Shown: one piece after another, positions 1 to 4,114 of the stretch
How the letters are laid out: each line of letters starts with the position of its first letter
Position numbering within the stretch: the stretch's first letter is position 1
DNA from: Rhizobiales bacterium UBA697
GTDB lineage: Bacteria > Pseudomonadota > Alphaproteobacteria > Rhizobiales > Ancalomicrobiaceae
Direction of reading: 5' to 3'
Assembly (NCBI GenBank): GCA_002298965.1
Contig: DBMN01000090.1
Location: forward strand, 1-5,836
DNA: 5,836 bases
Program-made: the position numbers and the translations under genes
Notes under the pieces: model-generated
The model's database searches: none
Told to the model about the DNA's origin: nothing
What the model saw: only the letters and a program-made list of their open reading frames with translations

Positions 1-44
1 CCGCGATCGGCGCCGCGATCGGCCGCCGCCTGCTGGCCTGGTGA
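1..44 (+). CDS. C-terminal end of an unidentified protein (partial, runs off left edge)
   Basis: Reading codons from position 3 gives 13 residues, AIGAAIGRRLLAW, and then a TGA stop at 42-44. The small-residue stretch followed by two arginines would suit the last membrane helix and cytoplasmic tail of a transporter, but 13 residues cannot identify a family. The frame was chosen because it ends cleanly 19 bp before the stop of the opposing phnM-like gene, the spacing expected of two convergent genes. The DNA here holds a 12-nt near-repeat (CCGCGATCGG at 1-10 and 13-22) that produces the AIG-AIG pattern. It could also be a chance open frame. Confidence 0.4.
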   Translation, partial: AIGAAIGRRLLAW

Positions 45-51
45 GACGGGC

Positions 52-82
52 GGCCGTGGCGCATCAGCGGATGCGCTCGGCC
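52..82. other. Interrupted inverted repeat at the convergent gene ends
   Basis: Positions 52-56 (GGCCG) pair with 78-82 (CGGCC), and 59-64 (GCGCAT) pair with 71-76 (ATGCGC). This gives an 11-bp stem with a small internal bulge and a 6-nt loop. It overlaps the stop codon and last codons of the phnM-like gene and starts 8 bp after the stop of the upstream gene. No T tract follows on either strand, so it is not a standard intrinsic terminator. It could slow polymerase or protect the 3' end, or be a by-product of high GC content. Confidence 0.25.
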
Positions 83-1230
83 TCCGCGACATGGACCGGC
101 CGGCCGGCGACGAAGGTCGCCACCACCCGCGGCTTGCCGTCGGGACCCTCCGGGTCGACCACGACGACGTCGGCGCGGAGCCCCGCATCGAGCCGCCCGC
201 GATCGGAGAGCCCCATCGCCGCCGCCGGATTGGTCGAGACCAGCGCCCAGGCCCGTTCGAACGTCGCCGCCCCCTCCTTCGCCAGCCGGAACGGCGCCAG
301 CGCCAGCGCCGGATAGTAGTAGTCGGAGGCGAGGATCGAGCAGAGCCCCTGGCGCACCATCTCGGTCGCCGAGGGGCAGCCGGTGTGGCTGCCGCCGCGC
401 ACCACGTTGGGCGCGCCGAAGACCGTCGCCTCGCCCGCCGTCACCGCCTCGGTGGCGGTCGAGACGTCGAGCGGGAACTCGGCGACCGCGACGCCCAGTT
501 CGCGGAACCAGCGCCGCGTCTCGGGGTCGCGATCGTCGTGCGACAGCATGGCGATGCCGGCGGCCCGCGCCGCCGCCGCCAGCCGTTCGATCGACGGCGC
601 GACCTCGTCGCGGCGGCCGTCGACGACCTCGACGAGATGCATGAAGTCTGCACGTTCCAACCCCGAGCGCTCGATCATCTTGCCGATCTTCTCGGGCTTG
701 GCGCGGTCGCGCAGGGTCGAGGCCATGTGGTCGTTGAAGGCGAGGCAGCCGATCCGCCCTGCGGCGATCCACTCGAGGATCTCCGCCTCGCCGTCGAGAT
801 TGAAGGTCTCGTGGCGCAGGTGATAGCGCGTGTCCGCCGCGAGCCGACCGGCGAGCCGCTCGATCGCCGAGAGGAGCTCGCGGGCGTTTTCGGCGCCGCG
901 CAGGCCCGGCTCCCACGACCGCGTGACGCCGTGGAACGCCGTGGTGATGCCGTTGGCGACGAGCTGGCGGTCGCTGTCCATCAGCGCCGTGACGAGATCG
1001 AAGGAGACGCCCGGCCGCGGCATCACCTGCCGCTCGAAGGCATCGCCGTGGACGTCGACGATGCCCGGCAGCACGAGGAGCCCGCGCGCGTCGAAGACCC
1101 GGGCGCCCGGCGCCTCGCCCGCGACGATGCGACCGTCGACGAAGGCGAGATCGCCCGCCGCGAGCTTGCCGCCGGCGAGCACCCGGCCGCCCTGCAGACG
1201 CCAGCCGGCGCGGTTTGCACTGTCGTTCAT
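64..1230 (-). CDS. phnM: PhnM-family amidohydrolase (alpha-D-ribose 1-methylphosphonate 5-triphosphate diphosphatase-like)
   Basis: PhnM is a cytoplasmic metal-dependent hydrolase of the C-P lyase pathway. It removes pyrophosphate from alpha-D-ribose 1-methylphosphonate 5-triphosphate to give the 5-phosphate used by PhnJ. The 388 residues match the usual family length of roughly 380. The N-terminal amidohydrolase sandwich ends in VLPGIVDVHGD (residues 53-63), with the HxD metal site typical of PhnM. The next conserved block is FERQVMPRPGVSFD (65-78). Other landmarks are FNDH (166-169), SHDD (230-233), GGSH (279-282) and ASDYYYPA (301-308), which carries the late catalytic Asp. The C-terminal strand RADVVVVD closes the fold. 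The frame is open upstream to 1341, but the ATG at 1230 has a GGAGA ribosome site 5 nt upstream, and family similarity begins there. It diverges from metN, and no other phn gene is visible. Family assignment is firm; the exact substrate is inferred, because a paralogue with another substrate is possible. Confidence 0.88.
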   Translation of the reverse strand: MNDSANRAGWRLQGGRVLAGGKLAAGDLAFVDGRIVAGEAPGARVFDARGLLVLPGIVDVHGDAFERQVMPRPGVSFDLVTALMDSDRQLVANGITTAFHGVTRSWEPGLRGAENARELLSAIERLAGRLAADTRYHLRHETFNLDGEAEILEWIAAGRIGCLAFNDHMASTLRDRAKPEKIGKMIERSGLERADFMHLVEVVDGRRDEVAPSIERLAAAARAAGIAMLSHDDRDPETRRWFRELGVAVAEFPLDVSTATEAVTAGEATVFGAPNVVRGGSHTGCPSATEMVRQGLCSILASDYYYPALALAPFRLAKEGAATFERAWALVSTNPAAAMGLSDRGRLDAGLRADVVVVDPEGPDGKPRVVATFVAGRPVHVAEAERIR

Positions 1231-1235
1231 GGCGG

Positions 1236-1240
1236 TCTCC
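1236..1240 (-). promoter_or_regulatory. Ribosome binding site deciding the phnM-like start
   Basis: On the minus strand GGAGA lies 5 nt before the ATG at 1230. This supports that start over the open extension that runs back to 1341, which would add 37 arginine- and glycine-rich residues with no likeness to the family. Confidence 0.7.
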
Positions 1241-1313
1241 GATCCTCGGCGAAGCCTGTCCCACGGCCCCCGCGTCGCGCGCGCCGTCTCTCCCGCACCG
1301 GCTAGCCCCCGAC

Positions 1314-1406
1314 GATGACGTTTGGACGACAGCGCCGGCAAGGCCTCTCCGTCGCATCGTCACGGACTCTTCATCGGGGCGTCGCGGAAGCGTTGCGAAC
1401 GTCATC
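1314..1406. repeat. Widely spaced 9-bp perfect inverted repeat in the divergent promoter region
   Basis: GATGACGTT at 1314-1322 is exactly the reverse complement of AACGTCATC at 1398-1406, with 75 bp between the arms. The repeat lies wholly between the two divergent genes, where paired operator half-sites for one regulator would be expected. A rough chance estimate for a 9-bp match in 251 bp is about one in eight, so it is suggestive only. The regulator, if any, is unknown. Confidence 0.3.
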
Positions 1407-1429
1407 TAGAGCGATCTCCCGAAGCCGCG

Positions 1430-1471
1430 CGATCGCCTTTCGGGCACCGCGTGGCGATCGGCTTTGCCACG
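1430..1471 (+). promoter_or_regulatory. Two competing hairpins in the metN leader
   Basis: Hairpin A pairs CGATCGCC (1430-1437) with GGCGATCG (1453-1460) around a 15-nt loop. Hairpin B pairs CGTGGC (1450-1455) with GCCACG (1466-1471) around a 10-nt loop and takes in the first G of the metN ribosome site. The two share 1453-1455, so they cannot form together. If transcribed as a leader they could change access to the ribosome site. The pairing is seen directly; the regulatory role is inference, and such pairings also arise by chance in GC-rich DNA. Confidence 0.3.
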
Positions 1472-1476
1472 GGAGA
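1471..1476 (+). promoter_or_regulatory. Ribosome binding site deciding the metN start
   Basis: GGGAGA lies 5 nt before the ATG at 1482. An in-frame TTG at 1464 lies upstream of this site and would add six residues; it is not favoured because the family normally begins directly with the first beta strand, as with MLAIEGL here. Confidence 0.75.
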
Positions 1477-1481
1477 CGGAC

Positions 1482-2504
1482 ATGCTGGCGATCGAGGGAC
1501 TGACGCGACGCTTCGGCGAATTCGTCGCGGTCGACGGCGTCGATCTGGAGATCCCGGCCGGTCAGATGGTCGGTGTCATCGGCCGCTCCGGCGCCGGCAA
1601 GTCGACGCTGATCCGCACCGTCAACGGTCTCGAGCGCCCCACCCGCGGCACCGTGACCGTCGACGGCGTCGAGATCACCGCGCTCGACGCCGCGCGCCTG
1701 CGCGTCGAACGGCGCAAGATCGGCATGATCTTCCAGCACTTCAATCTGGTCTCGTCGCGCACCGTCTTCGACAACGTCGCCCTGCCGCTCGAGTTCGCCG
1801 GCGTCGACCGCAAGGCCATCGCCGCCACGGTCGAGCCGCTGCTCGAGCTCGTCGGCCTCTCCGACAAGCGCGCGCGCCATCCGGTCGAACTGTCGGGCGG
1901 CCAGAAGCAGCGCGTCGGCATCGCCCGCGCGCTCGCCACCCGGCCGAAGGTGCTGCTCTCCGACGAGGCCACCTCCGCCCTCGATCCGGAGACCACGCGC
2001 TCGATCCTGGCGTTGCTGCGTCAGGTCAACCGCGAGCTCGGCGTCACCATCCTGCTCATCACCCACGAGATGGAAGTGGTGAAGGAGATCTGCGACCGGG
2101 TCGGCGTGATCGACGCCGGGCGCATCATCGAGGAAGGCCCGACCTACGACGTCATCACCCGGCCGTCGACCGCGACGGCGCGTTCCTTCCTCGGCACGCT
2201 GACCGGCCGCGCCCTGCCGGCCGGCCTCGCCGAGCGTCTCCTGCCCTCGCGCGAGGGCGCGAGCCGCGCCGTCCTGCGCCTGCTCTTCACCGGCGACCTC
2301 GCCGAGGAGCCGACCATCGCCCGCCTGTCGCGCCGCTTCGGCACCGACGTCGCCATTCTCCAGGCCCAGGTCGACGAGATCGCCGGCCGGCCCTTCGGCT
2401 CGATCACCGTGGCGCTCGATGCCGCCCATGCCGACGGCGAAGGCCTCGATGCCTTCCTGGCGGAGGCCGGCGTCGCGGTGGAAAGGATCGGCCATGTCGC
2501 CTGA
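1482..2504 (+). CDS. metN: Methionine ABC importer ATP-binding protein MetN
   Basis: MetN is the cytoplasmic ATPase of the MetNIQ importer. It hydrolyses ATP to drive methionine uptake through MetI. At 340 residues it is close to the E. coli protein (343). The ATPase core shows Walker A GRSGAGKST (residues 34-42), Q-loop Gln85 in MIFQHFNL, signature LSGGQ (137-141), Walker B VLLSDEA (157-163), D-loop SALD (165-168) and switch His195 in LLITHEM. The segment SSRTVFDNVALPLE (91-104) is typical of MetN rather than ABC ATPases in general. Residues from about 263 to 340 form the C-terminal NIL domain, which in E. coli binds methionine and shuts the transporter down when the internal pool is full, so the same feedback is expected here. 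It is first gene of the metNIQ operon and overlaps metI by 11 bp, pointing to translational coupling. All catalytic motifs are intact. Identity as the methionine family is secure; a related substrate cannot be excluded. Confidence 0.95.
   Translation: MLAIEGLTRRFGEFVAVDGVDLEIPAGQMVGVIGRSGAGKSTLIRTVNGLERPTRGTVTVDGVEITALDAARLRVERRKIGMIFQHFNLVSSRTVFDNVALPLEFAGVDRKAIAATVEPLLELVGLSDKRARHPVELSGGQKQRVGIARALATRPKVLLSDEATSALDPETTRSILALLRQVNRELGVTILLITHEMEVVKEICDRVGVIDAGRIIEEGPTYDVITRPSTATARSFLGTLTGRALPAGLAERLLPSREGASRAVLRLLFTGDLAEEPTIARLSRRFGTDVAILQAQVDEIAGRPFGSITVALDAAHADGEGLDAFLAEAGVAVERIGHVA
2482..2487 (+). promoter_or_regulatory. Ribosome binding site for metI inside the end of metN
   Basis: AAAGGA lies 6 nt before the ATG at 2494 and within the last codons of metN. 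It selects this start over an in-frame ATG at 2419, which would add 25 residues encoded out of frame within the conserved NIL domain. Confidence 0.65.
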
Positions 2505-3159
2505 GCTTCTCCGCCTCGTCTGGAACGCCACGCTCGACAGCCTCTACATGGTGGCGGTGTCGGGTCTGCTCGGCACGCTCTTCGGCGCGCCGCTCGGCAT
2601 CTTCCTCGCCACCTCCGGCAAGAGCGAACTCTTCGCCGCGCCTATCGCCAACCGCGTGCTCGGCCTTCTGGTCAACGCCACCCGGTCGACGCCCTTCATC
2701 ATCCTGGTGGTGGCGATCATCCCCTTCACCCGGGCGATCGTCGGAACCTCGATCGGCACCTCGGCGGCGATCGTGCCGCTGACCATCGCGGCGACGCCCT
2801 TCATCGCCCGCATCGTCGAGGCGGCGATCCGCGAGGTCGACCACGGCCTGATCGAAGCCTCGCTCGCCATGGGCGCGACGCCGCTGCAGGTGGTTCTCAA
2901 GGTCCTGATCCCCGAGGCGCTGCCCGGCATCACCCTGGGCCTGACGCTCACCGTCGTCACGCTCCTCGCCAACTCCGCCATGGTCGGCGCGGTCGGCGGC
3001 GGCGGCCTCGGCGACCTCGGCATCCGCTACGGCTACCAGCGCTTCATGCCGGAAGTGATGGCGATCGTCGTCGTCGTGCTGATCGTCCTGGTCCAGAGCG
3101 TCCAGTCGATGGGCGAGGCCCTCGCCCGCAAGGTCAACAAACGCATTCGCCGCGACTGA
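2494..3159 (+). CDS. metI: Methionine ABC importer permease MetI
   Basis: MetI is the inner-membrane channel subunit; two copies pair with two MetN subunits. The 221 residues are near the E. coli length (217). Hydrophobic stretches at about 18-39, 56-79, 86-106, 145-168 and 187-203 fit the five helices of this small permease family. The cytoplasmic coupling loop that docks on MetN is clear: EASLAMGATPLQVVLKVLIP (residues 121-140), an EAA-type motif with the invariant Gly. NATRSTPFIILVVAIIPFTR (61-80) and SAMVGAVGGGGLGDLGIRYG (161-180) are characteristic family blocks. The N terminus MSPELLRLVWNATLDSLYM matches the short cytoplasmic start of relatives. The gene begins before metN stops, and 53 bp separate its stop from metQ. 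Nothing looks damaged. Confidence 0.95.
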   Translation: MSPELLRLVWNATLDSLYMVAVSGLLGTLFGAPLGIFLATSGKSELFAAPIANRVLGLLVNATRSTPFIILVVAIIPFTRAIVGTSIGTSAAIVPLTIAATPFIARIVEAAIREVDHGLIEASLAMGATPLQVVLKVLIPEALPGITLGLTLTVVTLLANSAMVGAVGGGGLGDLGIRYGYQRFMPEVMAIVVVVLIVLVQSVQSMGEALARKVNKRIRRD

Positions 3160-3200
3160 ACCGGTCGTCCGGCACGTCACCCCGATCGTTCGTCCCCACG

Positions 3201-3207
3201 AGGAAAG
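3201..3207 (+). promoter_or_regulatory. Ribosome binding site of metQ in the 53-bp metI-metQ gap
   Basis: AGGAAAG lies 5 nt before the metQ ATG at 3213. The gap 3160-3212 shows no hairpin with a T tract, so metQ is most likely co-transcribed with metNI. The separate strong ribosome site would let the binding protein be made in excess over the membrane parts, as is usual for importers. Confidence 0.65.
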
Positions 3208-3212
3208 TCCCC

Positions 3213-4007
3213 ATGATCTCCCGTCGCACCCTCCTCGCCGTCTCCTTCGCCGCGGCGGCCGCCGTCGCAGGTCCCGCCGCCGCCGATCCGGTCAAGATCC
3301 GCATCGCCGCCACCCCCGGCCCGCACGCCCAGATTCTCGAGGCGGTGAAGCCGGTCGCGGCCAAGAAGGGCATCGATCTCACGATCGTCGAGTTCTCCGA
3401 CTACGTCGTGCCGAACGTCGCGCTCGACAGCGGTGAGATCGAGGCGAACTCGTTCCAGCACCAGCCCTATCTCGACAACCAGGTGAAGGACCGCGGCTAC
3501 AAGATCGTCTCGGTCGGCCGCACGGTGAACTTCCCGATGGGCTTCTATTCCAAGAAGTTCAAGAGCTTCGAGGAGATCCCGGCGGGCTCGAAGATCTCGA
3601 TCCAGAACGACCCGACCAACGGCGGCCGCGCCCTGCTGCTCCTGCAGGACAAGGGGCTGATCAAGCTGAAGGACGGCGTCGGCGTGAAGCCGAGCCCGCT
3701 CGACGTCGTCGACAACCCGAAGAAGTTCCAGTTCATCGAGATCGACGCCGCTCAGTCGCCGCGCGCCCTCGACGACGTCGCCGCCGCCGCGATCAACACC
3801 AACTACGCCACCCAGGCCGGGCTCGATCCGGTCAAGGATCCGATCCTGCGCGAGAACCCGGAAGGCCCCTACGTCAACGTCATCGCCGTGCGCGTCGCCG
3901 ACAAGGACAAGCCCTGGGTCAAGGATCTGGTCGAGGCCTATCGCTCGCCCGAGGTGAAGGCCTTCATCGCCGAGAAGTTCAAGGGCTCCGTCCTCGCCTC
4001 CTGGTGA
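3213..4007 (+). CDS. metQ: Methionine-binding periplasmic protein MetQ (NlpA family), apparently not lipidated
   Basis: MetQ captures methionine in the periplasm and delivers it to MetNI. The 264 residues start with a signal peptide: S-R-R-T-L-L (residues 3-8), a hydrophobic core to about residue 20, then an A-A-A site before Asp25. The protein contains no cysteine, so it lacks the lipobox found in E. coli MetQ and should be a soluble periplasmic protein. The twin arginine with LL after it resembles a Tat signal, although Sec export is equally possible. Family landmarks follow: FQHQPYLDNQVKDRGYKIV (81-99), with Phe81, His83 and Tyr86 at expected ligand positions; NDPTNGGR (132-139), whose Arg contacts the methionine carboxylate in relatives; LIKLKDGVG (149-157); and AINTNYA (193-199), with the ligand-binding Asn. 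These ligand-site residues support methionine as substrate. It is the last gene of the operon, with a terminator starting 26 bp after its stop. Confidence 0.93.
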   Translation: MISRRTLLAVSFAAAAAVAGPAAADPVKIRIAATPGPHAQILEAVKPVAAKKGIDLTIVEFSDYVVPNVALDSGEIEANSFQHQPYLDNQVKDRGYKIVSVGRTVNFPMGFYSKKFKSFEEIPAGSKISIQNDPTNGGRALLLLQDKGLIKLKDGVGVKPSPLDVVDNPKKFQFIEIDAAQSPRALDDVAAAAINTNYATQAGLDPVKDPILRENPEGPYVNVIAVRVADKDKPWVKDLVEAYRSPEVKAFIAEKFKGSVLASW

Positions 4008-4033
4008 GCGACCGCCTCGACGTTTCGAGACGC

Positions 4034-4070
4034 GAAAGGCCCGCGGGAGACGATCCCGCGGGCCTTTCTT
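4034..4070 (+). terminator. Strong intrinsic terminator of the metNIQ operon
   Basis: Positions 4034-4048 and 4054-4068 form a perfect 15-bp, very GC-rich stem with a 5-nt loop (GACGA). The right arm ends in CCTTTC and is followed by TTCTC. It lies 26 bp after the metQ stop. On the minus strand the stem is followed by GCGTCTCG rather than a T tract, so it should act mainly on the metNIQ transcript and only weakly on pflB readthrough. Confidence 0.85.
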
Positions 4071-4080
4071 CTCATCAGAC

Positions 4081-4101
4081 GGGCGGTACACCGTGCCGCC
4101 C
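4081..4101 (+). other. Second hairpin between metQ and pflB, possible backup terminator
   Basis: GGGCGGTAC (4081-4089) pairs with GTGCCGCCC (4093-4101) around a 3-nt loop, giving 9 bp with one G-U pair when read on the plus strand. A pyrimidine-rich stretch (CTTCGTCTTCTC) follows. Read on the minus strand the G-U pair becomes an A-C mismatch and no T tract follows. It could catch polymerase that passes the main terminator, before it runs into the opposing pflB gene. Confidence 0.35.
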
Positions 4102-4114
4102 CTTCGTCTTCTCG

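Larger units (their letters stand above)
1231..1481. promoter_or_regulatory. Divergent intergenic region between the phnM-like gene and metN
   Basis: These 251 bp must hold the promoters for the leftward phnM-like gene and the rightward metNIQ operon, since the two starts face away from each other. I found no convincing sigma-70 -35/-10 pair on either strand. GC content is high, with a few AT-richer spots near 1314-1323 and 1398-1410. Two palindromes contain the generally rare CTAG tetramer: GGCTAGCC (1300-1307) and TCTAGA (1405-1410). I recognise no SAM riboswitch consensus. No protein-coding gene is supported here; the open frames crossing it are extensions or shadows of the flanking genes. 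Confidence 0.75.

Noticed and set aside
1..22. Tandem repeat CCGCGATCGG at 1-10 and 13-22 as a CRISPR or satellite unit
   Set aside because: There are only two 10-nt copies, inside a probable coding end where they encode a repeated AIG; this fits small-residue coding bias.
91..1305. 404-codon open frame on the plus strand opposite the phnM-like gene
   Set aside because: Its translation is low-complexity, rich in Arg, Ala, Gly and Asp, with no domain motif, while the opposite strand carries clear PhnM motifs. Long antisense open frames are common in GC-rich DNA.
1231..1341. 37-residue N-terminal extension of the phnM-like gene to an ATG at 1341
   Set aside because: The extension is Arg/Gly-rich and unlike the family, and a good ribosome site sits just before the ATG at 1230.
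1231..1481. SAM-II riboswitch or SahR-type operator upstream of metN
   Set aside because: I could not match any consensus I know; the hairpins are reported only as unassigned structure.
1371..2531. 386-codon minus-strand frame opposite metN
   Set aside because: It is the complement of intact metN; its composition is shadow-like and it has no motif.
1322..2782. 486-codon plus-strand frame overlapping metN and metI
   Set aside because: It is a frame-shifted reading of metN and metI with an extreme arginine bias and no recognisable domain.
2404..3180. 258-codon minus-strand frame opposite metI
   Set aside because: Its translation is a run of Asp, Arg, His and Gly with no domain, and it lies opposite a clear MetI.
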